Assembly (NCBI RefSeq): GCF_035984545.1 | Contig: NZ_JAXCHP010000001.1 | Location: 248,001-312,000, forward strand | From: Cryobacterium sp. GrIS_2_6 | Lineage (GTDB): Bacteria; Actinomycetota; Actinomycetes; Actinomycetales; Microbacteriaceae | Reading direction: 5' to 3' | Length of the DNA stretch: 64,000 bases | Shown here: piece by piece, positions 36,501 through 45,310 of the stretch | How positions within the stretch are numbered: position 1 is the stretch's first letter | How the letters are laid out: each line of letters opens with the position of its first letter | Program-made: the position numbers and the translations under genes | Notes under the pieces: model-generated | Seen by the model: the letters and a program-made list of their open reading frames with translations, nothing else | The model's database searches: none | Told to the model about the DNA's origin: nothing

Positions 36501-39500
36501 GGATCGGGATCAGCCCGCGCCTCGACGGCGCCCGCAACCCTGTCGCGGCCCCCGACGACGTCGTGGTGCGTCCGGGAAGCACCGTCTCCGTGCACGTGCT
36601 CGCGAACGACTCGGACCCCGACGGCGGCCGGCTCACGATCAGCGGCGTCGAACCGAGCGGCACCCCGGCCGACCTCGCGGCCGACCACGGCACGGCCATG
36701 ATCGCCGGGGACACCATCGCGGTCACGGCGCCCGCGACACCCGGCCGGTTCGGCTTCATCTACGAGATCAGCAACGAGCGCGGCGGCACCAGCTCGACTT
36801 TCCTCACCGTCGTCGTGCGTGCGGATGCCCCGCGTGCCAGGCCAGAGGCCAGGGACACCCACTTGACCCTCTCCGACGTGCTCGCGGGCGGCACCGTCGA
36901 CGTCGACGTTCTCGCAAACGTGACCTTCGCCGACGGGCCGGCGCGCGGCCTGGCGCTGAGCGTCCCCGAGTCCTGGGCCGACTCCGCGAGGGTCACAGAC
37001 GCCAAGCGCGTCCGGGTGACCGTGCACGCCACGAGCCAGATCATCCCGTTCCAGGTCGCGAACCCCGACGACGCGAGCATCACCGCCCTCGCGTTCATCT
37101 GGGTGCCGGGGTACACCGACGCCCTGCCGCAACTGCGGAAGGGTGTTCCCGCGCTCACTGTCGCGAGCGGCGCTAACCTCACCATCCCGATCAACGACTA
37201 CGTCGTCGCCGTCGGCGGCAAGCAGGTGCGCCTCACCGACCGGAGCCTCGTGCACGCCACCCGGTCCAACGGTGCAGACCTCGCCACCTCGGACACGAGC
37301 ATCGCCTTCACGAGCGCGGACCAGTACTACGGTCCGGCCTCGGTGTCGTTCGTCGTCACTGACGGCACCGGCGCAGGAGACCCGGCCGGCCACACTGCCA
37401 CGATCGTGCTCCCGATCACGGTGACGCCGCAGGCGAACCAGCCACCGGCCTTCGACGGCGCCGTACTCGACTTCGAACCCGACCAGACCAAGGTCATCGA
37501 CCTGTCCAAACTGACCTCCTACCCGTACCCGAACGACCAGGCCTCCCTCGTGTACGCGGTGCTCGACCCGAAACCGGCCGGATTCGACTACTCCCTCGAT
37601 GGCCAGCAGCTGACCCTGCACGCCAGGACAACGACGCTGCCTGCCTCGGGTGGGCAGGGCGGCCACGGGTCCATCACGATCGGCGTCTCGGCCGGCGGTA
37701 CGCCCGGCCGGGCCGGGCGCATCGAGATGAGTGTCGTCGCGTCGACCCGGCCGCTTGCCATTCCGGCGGCGGATGTCGCGATCGCCCCCCGCGCCCAGAC
37801 GACCGTCGTCGACGTGCTCGCCAACGACGGCGCGGCCAACCCGTTCCCACAGGTCCCGCTCCGGGTCGTCGCCGTGCGCGGACTCGGCGGTGCCGGGATC
37901 CCCGCCGGAGTCAGGATCACCCCGAGCGCCGACAACAGCACACTCAGCGTGCAGGTCGCAGCGAACGCCGCCGCGGCGGACACGAACCTCGAGTACGAGG
38001 TCGCCGACGCGACGAACGACCCGAACCGGTACGCCTGGGGCACCGTGCGGATCTCGGTTCAGGACCGGCCGGACCCGGTGACGAGCCTCTCCGTGACCGG
38101 GTTCTCGGACACCCGTCTCGCGGTCGCCTTCAACCCCGGCGCCGCGAACAACTCCGCCGTCACCGGCTACGAGATCACCCTCGTGACTGCCGTGACGGGC
38201 GCAGCGATCAGCACCACCACCTGCCAGGCGACCTCGTGCACGGTTCCGACCGGCGGTAACGGGCGGGCCAACGCGGTCCGGGTCTCGGTCGCAGCGCGCA
38301 ACGGCCTCGGCCTCGGCGCGACGACCGCGCTCGCGGACACCGTCTGGTCCGATGTCGTGCCGGCGGCGCCCGGGAATCTCACGGCCGCGCCGCTCAACGG
38401 TGGCCTGACGATCAGCTGGGCACCCGTTCCGAACGGTGCGGGTTCCCCGATCGCGGACTACCTGGTCACAGTCAACGGCACGACCCAGCCCGCCGTGAGC
38501 GCGACGGGTCCTGGCTGCGGGACCACCCGGTGCTCGCTCACGGTGAACGGCCTCGCCAACGGCACTGACGTTCCGGTGAGCGTGAGCGCCCGTAATGAGT
38601 CATATCCCGCCCTCTCGGCGTGGACATCCGCTTCGACCCAGGGCACGCCATACGGTGCGCCGACAGCCGGCGCGGTCTCCGCATCGGCCGGTGCCGCCGG
38701 CACCGTCCACGTCGCATGGGATGCCTTCTCCGGTTCCGGCGACCCCGTCGGCGGGTACTACGTGCAACGTCTCACGAACGGTACGGTGCCGACGGGGAAC
38801 CAGGCGTGCACGGTCACGTCCCCGGCCCCCGGCACCGTCGTCGTCCCCCACACGGGCGCGAACGTCGCCGAGATCAAGGCTCTCGGAGCAGGCGCCACGA
38901 GCGTCGACTTCACCGGGCTCACCTCGGACACCGCGTCATACTCCTTCGTGGTCTGGGGATACAACAGGGCCGGCTGCAGTAACAGCCAGGTCACCACCGT
39001 TCAGGTGCAGTCGACTCCCGGCGCGGTCACCGACCCGGGAGCCTCGATGGGGATGCACGACACGGCGTACGACCTGCAGATCACGCCGGTGAGCCCGGGC
39101 GCCGGCGTCACGGGCTATGAAGTCCGGGCCGTCGACGCCGCGACGGGGACCCCCGGCGCGAGCACGACCTTCACCGGGACCGCCCTGCCACGCCAGCTGC
39201 TGAGCCCGACGGTCTTCGGCGCACCGTTCAGCTACCAGGTGCGCGCGTGTGACACCACGGCCACCTGGGGCACCTGTGGGGCCTGGTCTGCGACGATGAC
39301 GGCACCGGCGGCATCCGTCAGCCTCGCCGTGACCGGCCTGGCCTACGACCCGGCAACAGGCGTATTCGGCTGGACGAACGGCCCGAACAACGGCAGCCAC
39401 ACCACCGGATACAGCTGTTCGGTGCCGACGGACCCGGGTGCGGCGCCCGTGCCTGGCGGCCCAACGAGCTGCACTCTCGCCGCTCCTGCAGCAGCAGGCA

Positions 39501-39571
39501 CGGCCCGCCTCACTGTTTCCGTCGACCTCGGGCTCGGCGCGGGCAACCCGGTGTACAACTACGACCGATGA
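33569..39571 (+). CDS. Giant membrane-anchored surface protein with Ig-like and fibronectin domains
   Basis: 2000 residues. One N-terminal transmembrane segment (about 15-36) serves as signal anchor. A region of about 70-420 with repeated short strands (LDTGNSSLDILDPATATIVR) looks like a beta-propeller. Then follow about ten cadherin/Ig-like repeats of roughly 95 residues with the mark ANDSDPDGG or NDSDPNGD, to about 1500. The last 480 residues are fibronectin type III-like and carry close Cys pairs (TTCQATSCTV, GCGTTRCSL), likely disulphides. There is no LPXTG or C-terminal helix. The GTG start overlaps the kinase stop, pointing to coupled synthesis and a shared job in adhesion or envelope assembly. 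Confidence 0.85.
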   Translation: MIRLWVSRQFAAHRSAWATALGGTLVLALVVTTAVVSGGYTAQRLDLGDAAVWVTNETRQAVGRANTAVMELNTVVTSESSNLDVLQSGATVLVLDTGNSSLDILDPATATIVRSVALPPRAPAVFLAGTRTLIASNGEVWETPTSRLASFDTATAPTLSLGAGSVVSVDDTGTLVSFTPATGALAQAPSGSGTVTSSQTLNAGSPGDDYQLTSVNGAWALLNATSRHLFLDGRDVDLSGLIIDGTAPALQQPSLSGSRVLIAHERGLVAVPLSGGAPTVLVSGRNGTAAAPDTAGQCAYAAWSDGTVWRDCGDAGSGGSASGASGGSRGTQSGTTTTLTGLNGNARLAFRRNGTGLVLNDAHNGSTWAVQRDNQLIDNWADLIDTAPDTQRIETNGDDTPPVYDKVQAPPVAVDDSFGARPGRIVTLPVLLNDSDPNGDVLVIESVTPIDATDGRLELVGNNQQVQLTVAEAATGQIRFGYTINDGRGGSASATVTVTLRAPGENSAPEQVRTTHATVRAGGRVTSQVLGDWIDPDGDPVYLAAASAAGPDLLSFTPAGAVVFTDAGMNADDKRVGLSVSDGRLLGTGSLTVSVRASGAVPIVADSFIVLATAGAEVSVSPLDHARGGSAPLRLSSVPAKPDATITPDFASGAFRFLSSTPGVHEIEYSVTDGQLTATGRVRVDVAPAADANSTPVTVPHTAFIRGQQATLVDVLATDFDPANGVLLVTGTMNVPASSGMRIEILDQRILRVTLTRPLPDGGLSFGYRISNGLADAEGTVTVVEIPALGQKQAPIAVADTATVRVGDTIDIPVLANDEQPDGDSLTLDPVLASGLPAGAGLLFAAGTVLRYLAPTTPGTYSAVYRVNAPDGQYANAEVRISVREADPSTNNPPVPKTVTARVLSGGTVEVSIPLTGIDPDGDSVQLVGQETNPEKGSVTADGTDTFRYQAGEYSAGTDTFSYAVVDALGARAIGTVRIGISPRLDGARNPVAAPDDVVVRPGSTVSVHVLANDSDPDGGRLTISGVEPSGTPADLAADHGTAMIAGDTIAVTAPATPGRFGFIYEISNERGGTSSTFLTVVVRADAPRARPEARDTHLTLSDVLAGGTVDVDVLANVTFADGPARGLALSVPESWADSARVTDAKRVRVTVHATSQIIPFQVANPDDASITALAFIWVPGYTDALPQLRKGVPALTVASGANLTIPINDYVVAVGGKQVRLTDRSLVHATRSNGADLATSDTSIAFTSADQYYGPASVSFVVTDGTGAGDPAGHTATIVLPITVTPQANQPPAFDGAVLDFEPDQTKVIDLSKLTSYPYPNDQASLVYAVLDPKPAGFDYSLDGQQLTLHARTTTLPASGGQGGHGSITIGVSAGGTPGRAGRIEMSVVASTRPLAIPAADVAIAPRAQTTVVDVLANDGAANPFPQVPLRVVAVRGLGGAGIPAGVRITPSADNSTLSVQVAANAAAADTNLEYEVADATNDPNRYAWGTVRISVQDRPDPVTSLSVTGFSDTRLAVAFNPGAANNSAVTGYEITLVTAVTGAAISTTTCQATSCTVPTGGNGRANAVRVSVAARNGLGLGATTALADTVWSDVVPAAPGNLTAAPLNGGLTISWAPVPNGAGSPIADYLVTVNGTTQPAVSATGPGCGTTRCSLTVNGLANGTDVPVSVSARNESYPALSAWTSASTQGTPYGAPTAGAVSASAGAAGTVHVAWDAFSGSGDPVGGYYVQRLTNGTVPTGNQACTVTSPAPGTVVVPHTGANVAEIKALGAGATSVDFTGLTSDTASYSFVVWGYNRAGCSNSQVTTVQVQSTPGAVTDPGASMGMHDTAYDLQITPVSPGAGVTGYEVRAVDAATGTPGASTTFTGTALPRQLLSPTVFGAPFSYQVRACDTTATWGTCGAWSATMTAPAASVSLAVTGLAYDPATGVFGWTNGPNNGSHTTGYSCSVPTDPGAAPVPGGPTSCTLAAPAAAGTARLTVSVDLGLGAGNPVYNYDR

Positions 39572-39622
39572 GATCGATGAGACTGTTGAGACTGTTCCGA
39601 TGAAGACCCGAAAGACACTGAG

Positions 39623-40657
39623 ATGACTATCCCAAGGACCGGCCCGATGAATGCCCCGACGAACTCGACCGAGCAGGCGGCCGCCGCCACGATGACCGCA
39701 GGGGAGGCCGCGCAATTCGCCGAGGTCTTCGAACGGCTCGTCTCCGGGGTCGAGCGGGTGCTGCTCGGCAAGCACCACGTCATCCGGATGGCTTTCACCG
39801 CGCTGCTCAGCGGCGGTCACCTGCTGCTTGAAGACGTGCCTGGCACCGGCAAGACGAGCCTCGCCCGGGCGATCGCGCAGAGCGTCCAGGGCACCAGCAA
39901 CCGAATCCAGTTCACGCCGGACCTGCTCCCCGGCGACATCACCGGCGTCAGCATCTACGACCAGCGCAATGGAGCCTTCGAATTCCACCGCGGTCCCGTG
40001 TTCGCGAACATCGTGCTCGCCGACGAGATCAACCGCGCGAGCCCGAAGACCCAGGCGGCGCTGCTCGAGGTGATGGAGGAGGAGCAGATCACCGCGGACG
40101 GGGTGACGCACCCCGTCGCCGAGCCGTTCATGGTGATCGCCACCCAGAACCCGATCGAGCAGGCGGGCACCTACCGGCTGCCAGAGGCCCAACTCGACCG
40201 GTTCATCATGAAGGCCTCGATCGGCTATCCCGACCACGCCTCGACGATCCAGATCCTCGAGGGTGCCGGACGGCGTGCGCACGCGGTCGTCATCCCCGCC
40301 GTCGTCTCTGCCGCGACGGTTGTCGAACTCGCCGCGCTCGCCCGGACGGTCCACGTCGACCCCTCGATCAACGACTACGTCTCCCGCCTGGTCGACGCGA
40401 CGCGCACGACCACCGAGGTGCGCCTCGGCGCGAGCGTTCGCGGTGCGCTGGCCCTCATCCGCACAGCGAAGACCCTCGCTGCGGCCAACGGGCGGCACTA
40501 TGTCATTCCCGACGACGTGAAACAGCTCGCAGAGGCGGTCCTCGCGCACCGGCTCCTGCTCGATCCGGAGGCCGAGTTCGACGGTGTCACACCCTCGAGC
40601 ATCGTTGCGCGCATCCTGATCGAGACGCCTCCGCCGGGAGACCGGCAGGCCGCGTGA
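39623..40657 (+). CDS. MoxR family AAA+ ATPase
   Basis: 344 residues. Walker A EDVPGTGKTSLARA, Walker B VLADEINRASPKTQAALLE, sensor 1 FMVIATQNPIEQ and arginine finger region PEAQLDRFIMK are all present, with the C-terminal lid after 240. MoxR ATPases act as chaperones for metal or complex insertion together with DUF58 and von Willebrand-type proteins, and a DUF58 gene follows directly. The ATG lacks a strong ribosome site; a second ATG eight codons on is possible. A 51-base gap with a duplicated GAGACTGTT precedes it. Confidence 0.93.
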   Translation: MTIPRTGPMNAPTNSTEQAAAATMTAGEAAQFAEVFERLVSGVERVLLGKHHVIRMAFTALLSGGHLLLEDVPGTGKTSLARAIAQSVQGTSNRIQFTPDLLPGDITGVSIYDQRNGAFEFHRGPVFANIVLADEINRASPKTQAALLEVMEEEQITADGVTHPVAEPFMVIATQNPIEQAGTYRLPEAQLDRFIMKASIGYPDHASTIQILEGAGRRAHAVVIPAVVSAATVVELAALARTVHVDPSINDYVSRLVDATRTTTEVRLGASVRGALALIRTAKTLAAANGRHYVIPDDVKQLAEAVLAHRLLLDPEAEFDGVTPSSIVARILIETPPPGDRQAA

Positions 40658-42036
40658 GCGATCTGGGCGGCGCAGGTCCGAACGGCGTCGGCGAGGACTC
40701 CGCCGACGGTCGTCTCGCCGTGCTGCTCGTGCGTTCGGTCGGTGCGGTCCTGGCGACCGGTGCGCTGCTGACGAGGACCTGGCGGCTCGCCACTGCCGTC
40801 GTCACGATCCTCGGCTGGAGCGTGCTCGCATCCGCCGCCGTCGCCCTCGCGACCGGGTACCGGCTCGGCTGGACCGAACTCGTGGTGCTGGGCTGGACTG
40901 GGCTCGCGCTCGTCCTGGCTTCATTCGGCTTCCTCTTCGGGCGGACCGCGTACCAGATTCGGCTCAGGGTTCCCGTGGACCGGGTCGTCGTGGGGGAACG
41001 GGTTCCCGGTGAACTGATCGTGCGCAACCCGACCGGCCGCCGGCTGCCTGGCGTCGGGGTCGAGGTTCCCGTCGGCCTCGGCCTCGCCGAGTTCGCCATG
41101 CCCGGGCTCGCGAGGGGTGCAAGCTTCGAGGACGTCTTCATCGTCCCGACCGTGCGGCGCGGGATCATCCCGATCGGGCCGGTGCGGACGGTGCGCGCAG
41201 ACCCGGTCGGCCTCGTGCGCCGGGAACTCGTCTGGGCGGAACGGGTCGACCTCTTCGTGCATCCGCGCACCCTCCCGATTCCGAGTATGAGCACGGGGTT
41301 CATCCGTGACCTCGAGGGAAACCCCACCCGTGACCTCACCAACCTCGACATCTCGTTCCACGCCCTGCGGGAGTACGTTCCGGGGGATGAACGGCGCAGC
41401 ATCCACTGGAAGAGCACCGCGAAGACCGGCCGCCTCATGGTGCGCCAGTACGAGGCGTCCCGGCGCAGTCACCTCCTGGTCGCACTGAGCCTCGCCGCAG
41501 ACGACTACGCAGACGACGAGGAATTCGAACTCGCCGTGAGCGTCGCGGGCTCGCTCGGGGTGCGGGCGATCCGCGACGCACGCACGGTGTCCGTCGTCAC
41601 GAGCGCCATTGCACCCGGCGCCGGCCGCCCGGGTGCGGCCGGCCGGGACCAGGGGCAGCACCGGCCGAACCGGGCAGGCACGAAGCGGCGGCGCCCCGCC
41701 GCCGAAAGGCTCAGCACCCTGACGATCACCCGCCTGCTCGACGACCTGTGCCGTGTGGATCGCACGGCGGATGCGCTGCCGCTCGGCGCACTCGCGCAGT
41801 CCGCAGCGGACACCGTCGCCGGTATTTCGGTCGTCTTCCTCGTGTACGGCTCAACGGTGAGCCTCGCCGAGCTGCGCGCAGCGGCGACCCACTTCCCCGG
41901 CGGGGTCGAAGTCGTGGCCGTCGTCTGCGCGACAGAGTCTGTGCCGAGCCTCCGGCGCGTCGCCGAGCTCAGCGTGCTCACCATCGGCTTCCTCGAAGAC
42001 CTGCAGCACAGCCTCGCCAAGGGGGTTGCCGCGTGA
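40654..42036 (+). CDS. DUF58 domain membrane protein
   Basis: 460 residues. Two transmembrane helices near 45-90 are followed by a beta-rich domain and the DUF58 signature: FHALREYVPGDERRSIHWKSTAKTG (split here as FHALREYVPGDE and RRSIHWKSTAKTG), then MVRQYE. An inserted Arg-rich loop (about 325-350) is extra. DUF58 proteins partner with MoxR in envelope-related assembly. The GTG start overlaps the moxR stop (GTGA). The next gene overlaps in the same way. Confidence 0.9.
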   Translation: MSDLGGAGPNGVGEDSADGRLAVLLVRSVGAVLATGALLTRTWRLATAVVTILGWSVLASAAVALATGYRLGWTELVVLGWTGLALVLASFGFLFGRTAYQIRLRVPVDRVVVGERVPGELIVRNPTGRRLPGVGVEVPVGLGLAEFAMPGLARGASFEDVFIVPTVRRGIIPIGPVRTVRADPVGLVRRELVWAERVDLFVHPRTLPIPSMSTGFIRDLEGNPTRDLTNLDISFHALREYVPGDERRSIHWKSTAKTGRLMVRQYEASRRSHLLVALSLAADDYADDEEFELAVSVAGSLGVRAIRDARTVSVVTSAIAPGAGRPGAAGRDQGQHRPNRAGTKRRRPAAERLSTLTITRLLDDLCRVDRTADALPLGALAQSAADTVAGISVVFLVYGSTVSLAELRAAATHFPGGVEVVAVVCATESVPSLRRVAELSVLTIGFLEDLQHSLAKGVAA

Positions 42037-44420
42037 CCGGGAGAGTGAAGCCCCGCGCATCCGCCGCCTTCGTCGTCGGGAACACGGCGGCGCTGCTGCT
42101 CGCGACGATGGTCGCGGCCGTGACTCTCTGGCCGGTTTACGGGAACCGCGAATTCGTGGTGCTCGTCGTCGTCACCGCGTTGCTCGGTTCGGGAATTGCG
42201 ATCGTCGGTATGGTGTTCCGCTGGCGGGCGTGGCTGGTCTCGCTCGTCACGATCGCGGTGTATTTCCTGGTCGGAGTGCCGCTTGCGATCCCGGGCGAGG
42301 CGACCAGGGGCGTCCTGCCGACCCTCGCCGGGCTCGGAGACCTCGCCGCGGCGACCGCACTGAGCTGGAAGGAGCTCGTCACGATCGTGCTCCCCGTCGG
42401 CTCGTACCAGGCCCTGTTGGTTCCGGCTCTCATCCTCGTCCTGTCGAGCACCGTCGCCGGACTCTCGATCGCCCTCAGGGCACGGGTCGGCGAGCTCGGC
42501 GCACTCGGACCGATCGCGCTCTACGTCGCCGGGATCGGCCTCGGACCGACCGTCGGATTCGCGCCGATCGAGACCGGTCTCGCTCTCTTCGTCGTGCTGC
42601 TGTTCTGGCTGCTCTGGCAACGCGCGGCACGCCGGCGGGCGCTGCTCGGCCTCTCCGGTGCCCGGCAGTCCGCGCGCACCCGCGAATCGCGGGCCGGTCG
42701 CCGGCTCACCGCGGCCCGCGGGGTGCTCTCGGCCGCGCTGATCGCCGCCCTCGCGATCGGGGTCGGTACCGCGGCGGCCATGGCCTTCCCTGTGCAGGTG
42801 CCCCGGGATGTCGTGCGGGCCCGCGTGCAGCAGCCCTTCGACCCGAATGATTACCCGAGCCCGCTGAGTGAATTCCGCAGTTACCTGCAGCCCGGGCGGT
42901 CCGATGCCGTGATGCTGTCGGTGACCGGCCTGCCGGCCGGGGGACGGTTGCGACTCGCGGCCCTCGATTCCTACAACGGAATCGTCTATTCCCTCGATGG
43001 GGCAGCGAACTTCTTCACCCGACTTCCCGACCGGCTCGACCAGAGCGGGGTCTCCGGCGACCCCTCGTCGATCGACGTGACCATCGACGATTACGCGGGC
43101 GTCTGGGTCCCGGGTACCGGGCAACTCGAACGCATCCGCTTCAGCGGGGAGACCGGCACGGCCCGGGCCGATGCGTTCTACTACAACGACGGCACGGGGA
43201 CCGCTGCCGTCCTCGGGGGACTCGCCTCCGGCGACACCTACACGGCCACCGCGGTCGTGCCACTGGTTCCCGGGTCGCTCGCGACGCTCACGCCGGGCAC
43301 GGCCGCCCTCCCGGCACTCGAGGCGCTGCCCGACTCCGTCGAAGGGGCGCTCGCGGGATACGTTCGCGCCGGGGACCCGCCCGGCGTGCAATTGCAGGCC
43401 ATGCTGGACGGGTTGAAGGCGGATGGTTACGTGAGTCACGGCATCGGTGAGGACGAGCCGGTGAGCCGGTCGGGCCACGGTCTGGACCGGATCAGTCAGC
43501 TTTTCACCGATAAGCCCATGCTCGGGGACGCCGAACAGTACGCCGTCGCGGCCGCGCTGTTGGCGCGGCGGCTGGGGTTTCCAGCCAGGGTCGTCATGGG
43601 ATTCGTCCCCGAGCCGCTCGGATCCGCCGACGCGTCGGAAACGCCGGTGATCGTGCACGGGGCCGACGTATCCGCCTGGATCGAGGTCCAGACGGCAACG
43701 GAGGGCTGGGTGACGATCGACCCCACTCCCGCCGTGCGCGACGTGCCGGAGAAACAGCCGGACCGGCCCCAGATCGTCTCGCGACCGCAGACCGTCGTGC
43801 CGCCGCTGGTTCCGAGTGTGACGGAGCAGCGGGATCCCGCCTCTCCCGAGAATGCCGCGGAGACACCGCCGGCACCGCTGTCGCCGTTGCTGGCGCTGCT
43901 CGTCACCGTGCTGACGATCACCGGTTGGACGCTGCTCGCCGCCCTCGTCATCGCCGGCCCGTTCCTCGTCGTGATCCTCGCTAAGGCCCGTCGGCGCAGG
44001 CTCCGCCGCGGAAGGGGCTCAACGCTCGACCGGGTGCGCGGCGGCTGGCGCGAATACGCGGACACCGCGGTGGACTTCGGCATCGATGTGCCGGTCGGCG
44101 CGACCCGCCTCGAACTGGCCGAGGCGGTCGGCGGGGAGCCGCCTGTTGCGGCGGCGGTCGCGGTGGACCGGGCTGTTTTCGCGCCGGGGCGGCCGAGCGA
44201 CGGCGTCGCTGACCAGATCTGGAGAATGGTCGAAGACCTGCGGTCCGCGCTCGCCGCGGGACGCACCCGCAGGGACCGGTTCCGAGCCCTCATTTCGCTG
44301 CGCTCGTTCGCTCGCTACGCTGGAAGGGCATCCGTTCCACCTGCGAATCGGGGCACGCCGAGCGGGGACCGGGTTTCCAAACCCGGCCGGGACCGGCGAA
44401 AGGAAGGAGTCGTTTCGTGA
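42033..44420 (+). CDS. Transglutaminase-like membrane protein lacking catalytic Cys and His
   Basis: 795 residues. Five to six transmembrane helices (about 10-220), an external transglutaminase-like domain (about 260-620), another helix (about 630-660) and a cytoplasmic DUF4129-type tail. In active enzymes the Cys lies in a GxCEQ-like motif; here the motif reads LGDAEQYA (Ala at about 500). The usual His of HAW is Ser (DVSAWIEV, about 547), while the Asp of TIDPTP remains (about 563). The fold is kept but cross-linking chemistry is not expected. MoxR-DUF58-transglutaminase is a common trio. GTG start overlaps the DUF58 stop. Confidence 0.88.
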   Translation: MTGRVKPRASAAFVVGNTAALLLATMVAAVTLWPVYGNREFVVLVVVTALLGSGIAIVGMVFRWRAWLVSLVTIAVYFLVGVPLAIPGEATRGVLPTLAGLGDLAAATALSWKELVTIVLPVGSYQALLVPALILVLSSTVAGLSIALRARVGELGALGPIALYVAGIGLGPTVGFAPIETGLALFVVLLFWLLWQRAARRRALLGLSGARQSARTRESRAGRRLTAARGVLSAALIAALAIGVGTAAAMAFPVQVPRDVVRARVQQPFDPNDYPSPLSEFRSYLQPGRSDAVMLSVTGLPAGGRLRLAALDSYNGIVYSLDGAANFFTRLPDRLDQSGVSGDPSSIDVTIDDYAGVWVPGTGQLERIRFSGETGTARADAFYYNDGTGTAAVLGGLASGDTYTATAVVPLVPGSLATLTPGTAALPALEALPDSVEGALAGYVRAGDPPGVQLQAMLDGLKADGYVSHGIGEDEPVSRSGHGLDRISQLFTDKPMLGDAEQYAVAAALLARRLGFPARVVMGFVPEPLGSADASETPVIVHGADVSAWIEVQTATEGWVTIDPTPAVRDVPEKQPDRPQIVSRPQTVVPPLVPSVTEQRDPASPENAAETPPAPLSPLLALLVTVLTITGWTLLAALVIAGPFLVVILAKARRRRLRRGRGSTLDRVRGGWREYADTAVDFGIDVPVGATRLELAEAVGGEPPVAAAVAVDRAVFAPGRPSDGVADQIWRMVEDLRSALAAGRTRRDRFRALISLRSFARYAGRASVPPANRGTPSGDRVSKPGRDRRKEGVVS

Positions 44421-45166
44421 ATTGCCTGATCTGCGGGGCGCCGCTGAGCGCGGGCGCCATGTTCTGCGGTGAGTGCGGCAGTTCGACGAAGGCGACCCCG
44501 AAGACCCGCAAGCGTCACGACCCGCGTCCGAACGACACGACGATCATCCAGCCGCTGCGACCCCGCCCGACCGTTGTCTCGATTCCGGTGACCACCGCTG
44601 CGGCCGGTCCCGGCGTGCTCGGCAAGCCTGGGGTGTCCGCCCCGCCCGTTGCCGTACCGTCACCCGAACCCGAACCCGAACCCGAAGCCGAAGCCGAAGC
44701 CGAAACCGAGATCGAATCGTCGTCGCCGTTCGCACCGGGCCGTCGCCTGCACCCCGTTACTCCCACGCGTCCGTCCAGGCAGGGCGCGCATACCCACGCT
44801 TCCCACGTCGCCCTCACCGGTGGTGGAGCCCCGACAGCGGTCGGCGCCTTCGTGCTGCAGTTCAGCACAGGGGAGGACCTCGAAGTGTGCGGCACCGGAC
44901 TGATCGGACGCCGGCCGATGCCGCAACCGAGCGAGCACTTCGACCGTCTTGTGCAGATCATCGATCCGGGCATGTCGGTGTCGAAGACCCACCTCGAGTT
45001 CGGCCAACATGACGGCGAGCTCTGGGTCAACGACCGCTTCTCCGGCAACGGCACCGTCATCCGCCGCCCCGACGCGACGATGGTGCGGTGCGAGCCCGGG
45101 CGCCGATATCTCGTGCCGCGCGGATCGCGCGTCGAGATCGGTGACCAGTACTTCCAAGTCAGCTGA
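44417..45166 (+). CDS. Zinc-ribbon FHA-domain protein
   Basis: 249 residues. The N-terminus has a CxxC-x13-CxxC zinc ribbon (NCLICGAPLSAGAMFCGECG). A linker follows with NDTTIIQP and an EPEPEPEAEAEAE stretch. The C-terminal FHA domain (about 150-245) keeps LIGRRPMP, SVSKTHLEF and FSGNGTVI. It is cytoplasmic and presumably docks phosphothreonine on the kinase, the repeat protein or the FtsK-like ATPase. Firmicute EssC secretion ATPases carry FHA domains on the same chain; here the unit is separate but next to the ATPase gene. GTG start overlaps the previous stop. Confidence 0.88.
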   Translation: MNCLICGAPLSAGAMFCGECGSSTKATPKTRKRHDPRPNDTTIIQPLRPRPTVVSIPVTTAAAGPGVLGKPGVSAPPVAVPSPEPEPEPEAEAEAETEIESSSPFAPGRRLHPVTPTRPSRQGAHTHASHVALTGGGAPTAVGAFVLQFSTGEDLEVCGTGLIGRRPMPQPSEHFDRLVQIIDPGMSVSKTHLEFGQHDGELWVNDRFSGNGTVIRRPDATMVRCEPGRRYLVPRGSRVEIGDQYFQVS

Positions 45167-45310
45167 GACATCGACCTGTCCGGCCAGTCCGGCCAGTCCG
45201 GCCTCTTCGGCCTGTCCTCGACGCTCCTCACCACCCCGGCCATCCCGCCCCCGGCGCACGGATGCGGTCGGCCGCCTGTCCTGATCCCGTTCCGGTGCTC
45301 TGCTACCCGG

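Noticed and set aside
33569..37666. Long open minus-strand frame of about 1000 codons opposite the giant surface protein
   Set aside because: It is a G+C-driven shadow: the translation is Arg/Gly/Asp/Val-rich with no domain, while the plus strand shows clear repeats, an overlap start and good codon use.
41505..43658. Long minus-strand frame opposite the DUF58 and transglutaminase-like genes
   Set aside because: Low-complexity charged composition with no motif; the plus-strand genes are firmly identified.
44656..44712. Hexanucleotide GAACCC/GAAGCC repeats considered as a microsatellite regulatory element
   Set aside because: In frame they encode the EP/EA linker of the zinc-ribbon FHA protein, a common flexible spacer.
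45179..45210. GGCCAGTCC short repeats before the EccC-like gene, considered as an operator or origin
   Set aside because: Only three 9-base copies in a G+C-rich gap, with no symmetry or box; probably slippage.
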